Assembly: GCA_947625905.1 (NCBI GenBank)
Contig: CANQQJ010000011.1
Coordinates: forward strand, 22,669 to 86,668
Length of the DNA stretch: 64,000 nt
Reading direction: 5' to 3'
Origin: an uncultured Clostridia bacterium
Lineage (GTDB): Bacteria; Bacillota; Clostridia; Monoglobales; Monoglobaceae
Part shown: positions 17,740-27,759 of the stretch, one piece after another
Numbering within the stretch: the stretch's first letter is position 1
Layout of the letters: each line of letters begins with the position of its first letter
The notes under the pieces: generated by a model
Told to the model about the DNA's origin: nothing
Database searches by the model: none
Seen by the model: only the letters and a program-made list of their open reading frames with translations
Position numbers and translations under genes: made by a program

Positions 17740-20700
17740 ATGAAAGTACGGAAAACCATCTCCGCGTTGGCTGCGGCCGCTATGCTGCTGACCTGCGCTC
17801 CGAACACAGCGGCACTGGCGGCGGCTAACGATAACGCCGAGCCGCAGGCCGATCAGACCGTGACGGAGCAGGCGGCCCAAATCGAGCAGACCGCGCCGGA
17901 ACAGGCAGTTCAGACCGTGACGGAGCAGGCGGCCCAAATCGAGCAGACCGCGCCGGAACAGGCAGTTCAGACCGAGCCCGAGGCGCAGGCCGCGGCGGTA
18001 CTGCCCTATCAGGACACATCCCTCTCTTTTGAGGAAAGAGCGGCCGATCTGGTCGCGCGCATGACCCTTGAGGAAAAAGCGGCGCAGACAGCGGCCAAGA
18101 GCACGCCCGGCATAAGCCGTTTGGGCGTTCACAGCTACTACTACTGGCGCGAGGGCATACACGGCGTTGCCCGTCAGGGAGGCGCTACCAGCTTTCCCGT
18201 CAGCCTCGCCATGTCCAACACATGGGACCCCGCTCTGATGCAGACCGCCATGGACATCACGTCCACCGAGGCGAGAGGCAAAAACAACCGCTATGACCTC
18301 AACTACTGGAACCCGACCATCAACATGGCCCGCGATCCCCGCTGGGGCAGAAACGAGGAAAGCTACGGCGAGGACCCGTATCTGACAGCTCAAATCGGTG
18401 GAGCCGCGGCGCGCGGCATGGAGGGTACGGACGAGAAGTACAAAAAGACTATAACCACCTTAAAGCACTACGCGGCAAACAACTGCGAGGGCGAGCGTCA
18501 GACCGGAACCTCGATCATGAACGAGCGCACCATGCGCGAGTATTATTCGAGAGCGTTCCGCGACATCGTGAAAGATGTCGATCCCGGCGCGATAATGAGC
18601 TCGTATAACGGAACCACACTCTACAGAGACGGCGAGATACTTTCGTCAACAGACGGACAGAAGATCGACTATATCGCATCAAGCGCCAACTCGTACCTCA
18701 TAAACGATCTGCTGCGCAGGACCTACGGCTTCGGCGGATTTGTTGTGGGCGACTGCGGAGCCTGGGACAACGTGTTCGGCAGAGCGCCTCTTAAGCAAAA
18801 GCTCTATCCCGATATGCGCATTGATGATATAACCGCTCCGATGACCGTCGCGAAAATCTTAAACGCCGGTTCCAGTCTTGACTGCAACAGCGGCGGAAAC
18901 GGCACGGCTCAGGTTGCCGCCGCGGTCGAGCAGGGCCTGATCAGCGAGGAAACACTCGACGTTATGGTTTACGAGCTGTTTTTGCAGCGCATGAAAACCG
19001 GCGAGTTTGACGATGGAGCCAAATATCAGGACATCAAGTCGGACGTAGTGGAATCCGACGAGCACGTTGCGGTATCCGAGCAGGCCTCCGAGGAAAGCTG
19101 GGTACTGCTTGAAAACAACGGCATACTGCCTCTTAAAGGCAGCGATGACACAGACAGCTCGCCGTACACTGTCACGGACGCCTCTTTTGGCGCCGACGGC
19201 AAGCTGAACGTGTCGTACTCAAAACTTGACGGCGCGCCCGCAAACGCTAAGATCATGGCGGCTTCATACTCGGCCGCCAATGTTATGACATCATTTGACA
19301 GCGGCACGGCCGACGGCAGCGGCAGTATCAGTCTTAACGTAACGAATCCCAATAACGGCGGAAGCACCAAGGTATTCGTTTGGAACAGCGAGAACAGTAT
19401 CAAACCTCTCGGCTACACATACACAGTCGGAAAGGGATCATCGGGCGGACCCATCAACGTGGCGGTTGTGGGCAACCTCGCGAGCGAGGTCGTTTTGGGC
19501 GACTACTCGGCCGAAAAAGAGAATATGAAATCTCCGCTTATTTCGCCTATAGACGGAATTACCGAGCAGATAAAAGCTATCAATCCCGATTCCGACGTTA
19601 CGCTTTTGGGCAATGTAAAAGACAGCACACCCTTGTTCAATATCAAGAGCATAACTCTGGTAAAGAGCAACGGCAAAACCTCAAACGTTGATTTGTCAAC
19701 CGCCCAGGATGTCCGCGGAATGACAAAAGACGGCAGTATGTTTAAAGACATCACAAAGAGCGCTATGGCATATATCCCGAATGTCAACTTCGCAGATGTT
19801 ACCGAGGTAAGGATAGAAGCGTCATCCACTCCCGGCATGCCTAACGTAACAGTAAGTCTGGGATACGGCAGCGCGTCGCAGCCCGTCGCCAGCGTTCCGA
19901 TCTCGGCAACGCAATCGGGCGAATACGCGACCAACAGCGGCGTTTATAACGGAGCCACCGGCGGTTATACGGGCACTGAAAAACTGTATATCACAATAAG
20001 CGCCAGCGCCGACTTCTCGGTCGATAACTATAGGACTTCTCTTGATGCGGCGGATTACATAATCGCCTATGGCGGAACCACCGAGTCCGACTCCGGAGAG
20101 TCAAACGACAGAGCATCCATTGATCTGCCGTCCACGCAAGGTCATATTCAGCAGCTCTGCGACGCGTATCCCGACAAAACAATTGTCGCTCTGCAATCCG
20201 TGGGACAATTGAACGTGGAGGGCTTTAAAAACAAGTGCGCCGCAATGCTCTGGACATCATACAACGGCCAGAAGCAGGGCGAGGCTCTGGGCAAGGTTCT
20301 GACAGGCGAGGTTGCTCCCTCGGGCAAGCTCTCAACCACATGGTACACCAAAGCCGATCTCGACAAAATGCCGATAGGCTCTCAAAAGCAGAAAATCGAC
20401 GGCGTGGATTACAACTTCACAAATTACGAGCTCTCGTCGGATATCAACAACAAGGACGCCGACTATCCGGGAAGGACCTATCAATATTATAACGGAACCC
20501 CGGTTTATCCGTTCGGCTACGGCAAGAGCTACACCACATTCGAATATTCAAACGTTAAAATCGACAAAGCGTCGGCGGACGCCAACGATATCGTGACGAT
20601 AACCGCCGATGTCAAGAACAGCGGCAGCACGGCGGGCACCGAGGTTGCGCAGCTTTATATCACAGTCCCCGGCGCGGACGGCAAGACTCTGCCCTTAAAG

Positions 20701-23700
20701 CAGCTCAAGGGCTTTGAAAGAGTTACATTAAATCCCGGCGAGACAAAGACCGCGACATTCAGCCTCGATCTTTCGGACGTATTCTTCTTTGACGAGACAA
20801 AGCAGCAGAACTACGTTGTACCCGGCGAATACACCGCGAAAGTCGGCGGCAGCTCGGCGGACGCCGAAAGCCATACCGTGAAGTTTAACGTAAGCGGCGA
20901 CATCGCCGAGACGATCGACAGCGTTTACGCTATCCCCTCGGGCCTTAAAGTATACAGCGTGAACAACGGCGCTGACGCGGCCAACAAAGTTTCGGCAAAC
21001 GCCAGCGTTACGCTCAAGAACGACAAGGTCATCACCGACTTTGGGGCAAACGGCATAACCGTGACATACAAGAGCAGCAACACCGACATTGCCAACGTTG
21101 ACGCAAACGGAAACGTTACGGCGGGCTCAAAGGAAGGCACGGCAATGATCACGGCCGCCGCCTCGAAGGCAAACGGCGGCAGCGCCGAGTATTCTTTCCC
21201 GGTTGTATCGCAGTGCCGCGAGGGCATAAGCGCCGAAAAGAAAGCGGAATATCTGGCTCGTCTCGACGCGGCGTACGAGGCCTGCCCCGAAGTCGCGTAC
21301 ACAGCCGAAGATTACGCCGAACTTAAAGGAATATACACCGACTTCCGCGCAACGCTCGAAAGCGCGCTTCTGGATGACGGTCTTGAAAAGGCTCTCAACG
21401 AAACGATAGCCGCGATACAGGCGATCCCGAGGATCGAGCTTGCCGAGGCATACACCGTCGGCTCGGTGAACCCGAATATTATCTCGGACGGCGAGATCAA
21501 TTATAATGCGGGCGGAATAGGCGTGATCAACGCCGCCGAAACAACAATAAGCGGCACTATCACCGACAACAACCCGGCAGAGTTTGATATGCAGGCCTTA
21601 AACGGCGGAAGCAAAGTGACAAGCTCGCTTATCTGGACGATCGAGAGACTTGACGCCTCGGGCAGAAAGGACCCCGAGATCGACATGAACACCGGCAAGA
21701 TCAAGCTCTACACCAACGGAGTTTACAAGATCACCGCCAGCGATTATCCCAACAAGAAATTCGGCTCGACGACCGTTTACGCCAACCTCCAGATTGAGGG
21801 CGAGAACGCGGACGACGGCGGCGGAGCCAAGCTTGACGACGTGAAGAACGGCGCCTCGAACAACGGTCTCAACGCGGGCAGCACTTCAAACAAATGGATG
21901 AGATTTGACGGCGTTAAACTTGACAGACTGACCGGCATCACCTTCCGCGTTTCCAACAAAGACACGGCAGGAAAGATCAATGTATCGCTTCTTCCCAATT
22001 CCGACTGGACGATCGCAACCGTCGACTCACCCGTAACGGGCGACTGGACAAAATGGCGGGAAGTCAAAGCGGACATAAACCGCTATGAGCTGAACAGACA
22101 AGCGCTTGACGAAAACGGCTGCGGCACGATTTATGTTCAGACAAACGGCGCGAACCTGGATTACATGAAATTTGAATACAACAAAGACACAATTGACCCG
22201 GTTTGCATCGGCAACGGCGCCATAGCCGTGAACACAAGTCTCTCCTCAGGCACAATGACTCTCACGGTCGGCGGCGAGCAAAAGGGAACAGAAGATATCA
22301 CCGCGCCCGGAAAATACACGTTTGGCGGCTTTAAGAATAATGACAGCGTGACTATCATGGTCGGCGGCGAAATCAAGTCGGTAACATATCAAACACCCGC
22401 GCCGAAGGACATCTATGTTTATAACTTCAGCGACAGCATTTATGACAAGTTCTTCACCATATCGGGCGGCATGACCACCGACAACGGTCTCGGAATGTAC
22501 TGCGAAGGCGGCTGGGCGTCAGCCAAAGGAAGCACCTTCAAATACAACAACGTGACATATACATTCACCCGCGCGCTCCAGGGCGGACGCGGACAGGAAG
22601 GCTCACTGCGCGTATACTTCACGCCCGACAGCGACGGCGTTGTTACCGCGGTATTCGGCGCCTCAACCGACAGGCAAATGAATATCACTCAGGACGGCAA
22701 GACCGTGACACAGAACGGTATCGGCAATAACGCGACATCGGTACAGATGAACGTCAAGGCCGGACTTCCGGTCTATGTATACGGCGGCGGCTCCAACAAG
22801 AGCCTGTACGGAGTTCTGTTTGAGCCCGGAAAGACGGTAGTCGAGCCAACTCCGACCCCCGTCCCCACGCCGACAGCCACGCCCGAACCCCTGCCCGACA
22901 TAAACTATAGTCCCACATTTGAGTTTGAGGATTACGAAAAAGAATGGCACACCAGAGCCGATTTCGGCACGAAGGCGGCCGGAACCGGAAAGGTCGTTCA
23001 AAACACCACAAACGGCGACACGTTCTACTACGGCGTAAAAGACATGAATAAACTCGTCGCCATTGACCTCATGTGCGGCACCGAAAGCACCGATACCGTC
23101 ACGATCGACGTATTCGCCGTTGACATGACCGGAACAACCGTTGACAACGCGAAGGCTTCAATGCTCACGGAGCAAAATAAAATCGGATCCGTTAATATAG
23201 TAAAAACCAAAAGTTGGGATACGATGGCTTCGAACATCATTCGTATCAAATCCGGTCTCAGCGGAAGCAAAGGCCTGTTCATAAAAGGCACAACAGCTGG
23301 CAAATATCTCGGCAACTTCGACTGCTTCACCATGATGTATTCAGACGCGGCCGCAAGCAGCGCCGCCGCGCTGACCGCGGAGAACGATCTTGCCGAAATA
23401 AGCGCCCAAGGCAGCGTGGTCACATCTCGGATAAAATCAAGCGGCGAGGTAAACACCATAAATTATAACGAGGAATACGATGACGACGTTACCTTTGAAA
23501 AGCTGATAAATTGGAACGGCATGGTGACCGCTCTTGCGCGGGAAAATAACGCGGACGCTTCAAAGCTGCTGACCAGCGCCATGGGCTCAGTATGGCTCAA
23601 CGCGACACCCGACAGCTACGCCGAAAAGGATGAGGGCGCGCCCTCATCCCCGGTCATCAACGATATAGTATCCGACGGAGATCAGCTCTACGCGGGCTGC

Positions 23701-24135
23701 GACAAGGGATACATGATAACCATGAACCCCTGCTCCAAGTGCTCGACTATCAAAAAGGTTTGCGACTTTGACATCAAGGAGCTTGGCAGCGACGGCGAAA
23801 CGCTTTATCTGAGCGGAGATAGCAAAAACGCCGAGATCTCCATCGCCGACGCGCGGCAGGAGAACATCAAGGCCGACGCGGCCAAAGAGCTTATAGCGGC
23901 GGGCGCTCTCGCGGTCGACGTGAGATCGGCCGAGGAATACGCGGCTGACAGCATAGACGGCTCTCTGAACGTTCCGGTCGACAAGTTCGCCGACTGGCTC
24001 GCCACTCAAAGCGCCGACGAGACGATAATCGTGTACTGCGCATCCGGAAACCGCGCGTCCAAAGCGGCGGAGATCGCCAAAGAGCAAGGCTTTAAGAACA
24101 TCTATAACGCCGGCTCGATAAACGACCTTAAATAA
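17740..24135 (+). CDS. Giant secreted GH3 glycosidase with CBM-like, Big2-like and C-terminal rhodanese domains
   Basis: 2131 residues. A signal peptide and a Gln/Glu/Ala-rich tandem repeat (about 40-77) precede a GH3 barrel of the xylosidase/arabinosidase type: 'EGIHGVAR', 'NPTINMARDPRWGRNEES' and the nucleophile Asp338 in 'VVGDCGAWDN'. The GH3 C-domain is interrupted by a small beta module (about 476-563, 'KVFVWNSENSIKPLG') and a CBM6-like insert, then ends with an Fn3-like domain (about 930-1053). Next are a Big2-like domain (about 1064-1157), several CBM-like sandwiches, a Thr/Pro linker (about 1700-1720) and another CBM-like unit. A Cys-containing segment leads to a rhodanese domain (about 2047-2131) with Cys2100 in 'YCASGNRA'. 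AAGGAGG precedes the start. The likely role is trimming side chains of pectin or hemicellulose. Confidence 0.87.
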   Translation: MKVRKTISALAAAAMLLTCAPNTAALAAANDNAEPQADQTVTEQAAQIEQTAPEQAVQTVTEQAAQIEQTAPEQAVQTEPEAQAAAVLPYQDTSLSFEERAADLVARMTLEEKAAQTAAKSTPGISRLGVHSYYYWREGIHGVARQGGATSFPVSLAMSNTWDPALMQTAMDITSTEARGKNNRYDLNYWNPTINMARDPRWGRNEESYGEDPYLTAQIGGAAARGMEGTDEKYKKTITTLKHYAANNCEGERQTGTSIMNERTMREYYSRAFRDIVKDVDPGAIMSSYNGTTLYRDGEILSSTDGQKIDYIASSANSYLINDLLRRTYGFGGFVVGDCGAWDNVFGRAPLKQKLYPDMRIDDITAPMTVAKILNAGSSLDCNSGGNGTAQVAAAVEQGLISEETLDVMVYELFLQRMKTGEFDDGAKYQDIKSDVVESDEHVAVSEQASEESWVLLENNGILPLKGSDDTDSSPYTVTDASFGADGKLNVSYSKLDGAPANAKIMAASYSAANVMTSFDSGTADGSGSISLNVTNPNNGGSTKVFVWNSENSIKPLGYTYTVGKGSSGGPINVAVVGNLASEVVLGDYSAEKENMKSPLISPIDGITEQIKAINPDSDVTLLGNVKDSTPLFNIKSITLVKSNGKTSNVDLSTAQDVRGMTKDGSMFKDITKSAMAYIPNVNFADVTEVRIEASSTPGMPNVTVSLGYGSASQPVASVPISATQSGEYATNSGVYNGATGGYTGTEKLYITISASADFSVDNYRTSLDAADYIIAYGGTTESDSGESNDRASIDLPSTQGHIQQLCDAYPDKTIVALQSVGQLNVEGFKNKCAAMLWTSYNGQKQGEALGKVLTGEVAPSGKLSTTWYTKADLDKMPIGSQKQKIDGVDYNFTNYELSSDINNKDADYPGRTYQYYNGTPVYPFGYGKSYTTFEYSNVKIDKASADANDIVTITADVKNSGSTAGTEVAQLYITVPGADGKTLPLKQLKGFERVTLNPGETKTATFSLDLSDVFFFDETKQQNYVVPGEYTAKVGGSSADAESHTVKFNVSGDIAETIDSVYAIPSGLKVYSVNNGADAANKVSANASVTLKNDKVITDFGANGITVTYKSSNTDIANVDANGNVTAGSKEGTAMITAAASKANGGSAEYSFPVVSQCREGISAEKKAEYLARLDAAYEACPEVAYTAEDYAELKGIYTDFRATLESALLDDGLEKALNETIAAIQAIPRIELAEAYTVGSVNPNIISDGEINYNAGGIGVINAAETTISGTITDNNPAEFDMQALNGGSKVTSSLIWTIERLDASGRKDPEIDMNTGKIKLYTNGVYKITASDYPNKKFGSTTVYANLQIEGENADDGGGAKLDDVKNGASNNGLNAGSTSNKWMRFDGVKLDRLTGITFRVSNKDTAGKINVSLLPNSDWTIATVDSPVTGDWTKWREVKADINRYELNRQALDENGCGTIYVQTNGANLDYMKFEYNKDTIDPVCIGNGAIAVNTSLSSGTMTLTVGGEQKGTEDITAPGKYTFGGFKNNDSVTIMVGGEIKSVTYQTPAPKDIYVYNFSDSIYDKFFTISGGMTTDNGLGMYCEGGWASAKGSTFKYNNVTYTFTRALQGGRGQEGSLRVYFTPDSDGVVTAVFGASTDRQMNITQDGKTVTQNGIGNNATSVQMNVKAGLPVYVYGGGSNKSLYGVLFEPGKTVVEPTPTPVPTPTATPEPLPDINYSPTFEFEDYEKEWHTRADFGTKAAGTGKVVQNTTNGDTFYYGVKDMNKLVAIDLMCGTESTDTVTIDVFAVDMTGTTVDNAKASMLTEQNKIGSVNIVKTKSWDTMASNIIRIKSGLSGSKGLFIKGTTAGKYLGNFDCFTMMYSDAAASSAAALTAENDLAEISAQGSVVTSRIKSSGEVNTINYNEEYDDDVTFEKLINWNGMVTALARENNADASKLLTSAMGSVWLNATPDSYAEKDEGAPSSPVINDIVSDGDQLYAGCDKGYMITMNPCSKCSTIKKVCDFDIKELGSDGETLYLSGDSKNAEISIADARQENIKADAAKELIAAGALAVDVRSAEEYAADSIDGSLNVPVDKFADWLATQSADETIIVYCASGNRASKAAEIAKEQGFKNIYNAGSINDLK
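17856..17969 (+). repeat. Perfect 57 bp tandem duplication inside the GH3 gene
   Basis: Two identical 57-base copies (17856-17912 and 17913-17969) encode the 19-residue unit QTVTEQAAQIEQTAPEQAV twice, just after the signal peptide. Complete identity suggests a recent slippage or recombination event. Length variation of this stalk between strains is likely. Confidence 0.95.
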
Positions 24136-24138
24136 AAT

Positions 24139-24157
24139 CGAGGGGCCCCGCCCCTCG
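24139..24157 (+). other. GC hairpin just after the GH3 stop codon
   Basis: CGAGGGG and CCCCTCG pair around a 5-base loop, three bases after the stop. No T tract follows, so it may protect the mRNA end; the true terminator lies about 60 bases further on. Confidence 0.45.
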
Positions 24158-24213
24158 GTTCACCCAAACCGAAAAATAATTAAAAAATAATTAATATAAT
24201 TTCTTCCCAATTA

Positions 24214-24247
24214 AAAAGGCCTTCCAATAATTTTTGGAAGGTCTTTT
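24214..24247 (+). terminator. Terminator of the GH3 gene
   Basis: AAAAGGCCTTCCA pairs with TGGAAGGTCTTTT over 13 bp with one G-U pair and an 8-base loop. The A and T ends make it potentially bidirectional. Confidence 0.85.
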
Positions 24248-24249
24248 GC

Positions 24250-24331
24250 AACGTAGGGATTAGGGATTAGTAAATAGCGACTAGGGCTCCCCCTCAGTCG
24301 GCTCCGCCGACAGCTCCCCCGAGGGGGCGCC
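24250..24331. repeat. Dispersed repeat copy (ATTAG-type unit plus CAGTCGGC-type palindrome)
   Basis: 24250-24286 is a 'GGGATTAG..AAATAGCGACTAGG' unit and 24287-24331 a palindromic unit (CAGTCGGCTCCGCCGACAG flanked by CCCCC and GGGGG). Related units occur at 42467-42600, 42708-42745, 61832-61868 and 62781-62827. No ORF is present. The pattern fits a family of small non-autonomous intergenic repeats. Confidence 0.75.
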
Positions 24332-24335
24332 TATT

Positions 24336-25253
24336 TCATAGACTGATCAGCACATTGGCGAAACCCATTATGAACCCCAGCAGGGCGCCGAGCCACACTA
24401 TTGCGCGGAGCTCTTTTTTCATGACCGAGAACACCAGTTCTTCGAGCATGCGCGCGTCGTAGCCGTTGATCTTGTCCTCGACTATTTTGGCTATATCCAC
24501 GACCGCCAGAATCTTCGGCAGGTCGTTTTCGATCGTCCGCTTGTATAAATCGACCGCCGCCTGCTCGAGCCTCGGCTTATCGCTATCCAGCCTCTCGCCT
24601 ATGGCAGACAGCTTTGTGTCCATGATCCTGTCCACCTCGCCGCCCAGAGCGCTGCCCACTATCTCCTCGGAGTTTTCGGAGACCAGACGGTCTATCGTCT
24701 TGCCGAGAGGCTCGGCCATGCTGTTTATCATGCTGTCGTCCACCATTTTGGCGAATACCGCCTTGAGGCTGCCCGACTCGGCGTATTTGTCGCGGGTCGA
24801 GGTTATCACCTTTTTGGCTATCTCGGTGCCGAAATTGAATTTTGAAAGGCGGTCGTGTATCAGTCCGGTGATGTCGGCGGTCATGCGCGACGCCATGTTG
24901 TCCACAAGCTCCTTGTCAGTCTTTTCGTAGAGCGACTGCCTGAGGGTGTGCTCGCTCTTTTTGAGCCTCTCGATCCCGCCGCCGACAATATTTTTTATGC
25001 CGCCGATGAGCTTATCGGAGAGCAGGGTCTCCCGCAGGGTGGCGCTGCTCAAAAGCTCGCCGCTTATCACCTTGCCGATCGTGCCGGCGATCCTCCCCTT
25101 CTCTTTGGGTATGAGCCCCGGAGTGAAAGGAATCCTGAATTTGCCGATATATTTTGCCTCATAGGGGCGGAGCAGCATTTTTATCGCTATGCTGTTTGTG
25201 ATATATCCGATAATAAGGCCCATGACCGGGCCCGCGATAAGCTGTATATTCAT
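24336..25253 (-). CDS. DUF445 family membrane protein
   Basis: 305 residues with a membrane helix at each end and a long amphipathic helical middle. It starts 'MNIQLIAGPVMGLIIGYITN' with the family motif 'LLRPYEAKYIGKFRIPFTPG' right after it, matching DUF445 (Bacillus YheB-like) proteins. GAGGTGAT precedes the ATG. The family's role is poorly known; envelope or spore-related functions have been suggested. It is divergent from mscL and its 3' end abuts a dispersed repeat. Confidence 0.88.
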   Translation of the reverse strand: MNIQLIAGPVMGLIIGYITNSIAIKMLLRPYEAKYIGKFRIPFTPGLIPKEKGRIAGTIGKVISGELLSSATLRETLLSDKLIGGIKNIVGGGIERLKKSEHTLRQSLYEKTDKELVDNMASRMTADITGLIHDRLSKFNFGTEIAKKVITSTRDKYAESGSLKAVFAKMVDDSMINSMAEPLGKTIDRLVSENSEEIVGSALGGEVDRIMDTKLSAIGERLDSDKPRLEQAAVDLYKRTIENDLPKILAVVDIAKIVEDKINGYDARMLEELVFSVMKKELRAIVWLGALLGFIMGFANVLISL

Positions 25254-25325
25254 GGTATCACCTCATATTTTGTGGTTACACCGAGTATTTTACCACAAAA
25301 TATTATGTTTTTCAAGAAAAAATGC

Positions 25326-25354
25326 TTGCTTTGCAAAAATCCTTATGTTATAAT
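25326..25354 (+). promoter_or_regulatory. Promoter of mscL
   Basis: TTGCTT, a 17-base spacer and TATAAT with TG one base upstream (extended -10). It lies 38 bases before the ATG, with AGGAGG in between. Confidence 0.75.
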
Positions 25355-25392
25355 TAAACAAAAAATTAAATTTTAGGCAAGGAGGAAATTTA

Positions 25393-25800
25393 ATGGGTAT
25401 CATTAAGGAATTTAAGGAGTTCATCGCTCAGGGCAACGTTATGGACCTGGCAGTCGGCGTTATCATCGGCGGAGCCTTCAAAACAATTGTTGACTCGCTG
25501 ACAAATGACATCATCTCGCCTATCCTGGGTTTGGTCGGCGGCGTTGACTTCTCGGATCTTTCGCTTAATATCATGGGCGTTGAGCTCAAGTACGGCTCGT
25601 TCATCACCGCGATAATCAACTTCCTGATCATGGCTGTTATCATCTTCTTTATGGTCAAGGCCGTTAACAAGGTCATGAGCCTCGGCAAAAAGAAAGAAGA
25701 AGCCGTTGAGGAAGTCAAGACCAAGGTTTGTCCTTACTGCAAGAGCGAGATCGACAAGGACGCCACAAAGTGTCCCCACTGTACATCCGAAGTTAAATAA
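25393..25800 (+). CDS. mscL: Large-conductance mechanosensitive channel with C-terminal zinc ribbon
   Basis: A 135-residue channel that opens under membrane tension to release solutes on osmotic downshock. The start '[20 protein letters not shown]' and first helix match MscL closely; the second helix is '[20 protein letters not shown]'. After a charged helix the tail has '[18 protein letters not shown]', a CxxC...CxxC zinc ribbon in place of the plain C-terminal helix. Clostridial MscL proteins often carry such a tail. It has its own promoter and terminator and is monocistronic. Confidence 0.95.
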   Translation: MGIIKEFKEFIAQGNVMDLAVGVIIGGAFKTIVDSLTNDIISPILGLVGGVDFSDLSLNIMGVELKYGSFITAIINFLIMAVIIFFMVKAVNKVMSLGKKKEEAVEEVKTKVCPYCKSEIDKDATKCPHCTSEVK

Positions 25801-25807
25801 TTTCATC

Positions 25808-25836
25808 AAAAAACCGCCTTTTAAAAGGCGGTTTTT
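25808..25836. terminator. mscL terminator
   Basis: AAAAAACCGCCTT-TTAA-AAGGCGGTTTTTT, a perfect dyad with A and T tracts, lies eight bases after the mscL stop and can work in both directions. Confidence 0.95.
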
Positions 25837-25861
25837 TGCTCAGGCGGATATTATGCCCGTT

Positions 25862-25913
25862 TTTGCCTCCGTCAGGCTTCGCCTGACACCTCCTCCCGGG
25901 AGGAGGCAAAATA
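25862..25913. repeat. Dispersed inverted repeat (TTTGCCTCC ... GGAGGCAAA)
   Basis: An outer TTTGCCTCC/GGAGGCAAA pair encloses GTCAGGC-TTC-GCCTGAC and the self-complementary CCTCCTCCCGGGAGGAGG. The CCTCCCGGGAGGAGG core recurs at 42410 and 61775. There is no coding potential. Confidence 0.75.
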
Positions 25914-25936
25914 GTGCCACTCTTTTTTGATTTAAA

Positions 25937-26308
25937 TCATTTCATGGTCTTGGCGGCCTCCAAAGCCTGGTCGAGCCAGAACATGCCGATGTCGAATGCT
26001 CTGTAGAGCCCGTCGCGCTCGGCCTGGCGCATCAGCTTTGACGCTTTGCCCTCGTTGGTTTTGAGTTCGATTATCACCCGCTTTGAAACGGTCAGATCAT
26101 CGAGTTCCTCGTTGTCCTCAAGACGGAAACACGCGATATACGGATCGTCGGCGTTTCCGTAGCGGATCTCGTTGCCGACTCTCACCAGCTTTTTGCCCTT
26201 GTACTCCAGGTACTCGTTTCCGGTCATGGCTATTTTCTTTTTGGGCGCCGCCTTTTTTTTCGGCTTGGGAGCCGCCGCGTTAGCGTCATTTTTGGTGTTT
26301 TCAGCCAT
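25937..26308 (-). CDS. Hypothetical basic protein with Lys/Ala/Pro-rich N-terminus
   Basis: 123 residues. The first third is a low-complexity Ala/Pro/Lys tail ('PKPKKKAAPKKKIAMTG'); the rest is a compact alpha/beta-looking domain with 'YLEYKGKKLVRVGNEIRYG', 'DDPYIACFRL' and a C-terminal helix. I do not recognise a family. AAAGGCAGG upstream supports the ATG at 26308, and the base composition matches its neighbours, so it is probably real. It lies 45 bases after purA on the same strand and may share its transcript. The basic tail could bind nucleic acid, but nothing else supports that. Confidence 0.7.
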   Translation of the reverse strand: MAENTKNDANAAAPKPKKKAAPKKKIAMTGNEYLEYKGKKLVRVGNEIRYGNADDPYIACFRLEDNEELDDLTVSKRVIIELKTNEGKASKLMRQAERDGLYRAFDIGMFWLDQALEAAKTMK

Positions 26309-26353
26309 AATTCGAACCTGCCTTTCTCACTGTGTATTTTCAGTTCGTATTTC

Positions 26354-27631
<1,278 letters not shown>

Positions 27632-27658
27632 TCACTCCTTTTTTAAACACACCTATAT

Positions 27659-27687
27659 ATATTACCACAGAAACGCGGCAAATGCAA
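27659..27687 (-). promoter_or_regulatory. Promoter of purA
   Basis: On the minus strand TTGCAT, a 17-base spacer and TAATAT, 33 bases before the ATG. Its -35 overlaps one arm of the hairpin at 27675-27709, so termination from apgM and initiation at purA share sequence. Confidence 0.7.
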
Positions 27688-27709
27688 GAAATTTTTCTTG
27701 ATTTGCCGC
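27675..27709. terminator. Hairpin between apgM and purA
   Basis: GCGGCAAAT pairs with ATTTGCCGC, and inside it CAAGAAA pairs with TTTCTTG, a long dyad 50 bases after apgM. Only a short T run follows on the minus strand, so termination may be partial. Confidence 0.5.
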
Positions 27710-27759
27710 TTTATGTTAAAAATAATTTTGTCCGCGTATAAAAAGCGCCGCTCCTTTGG

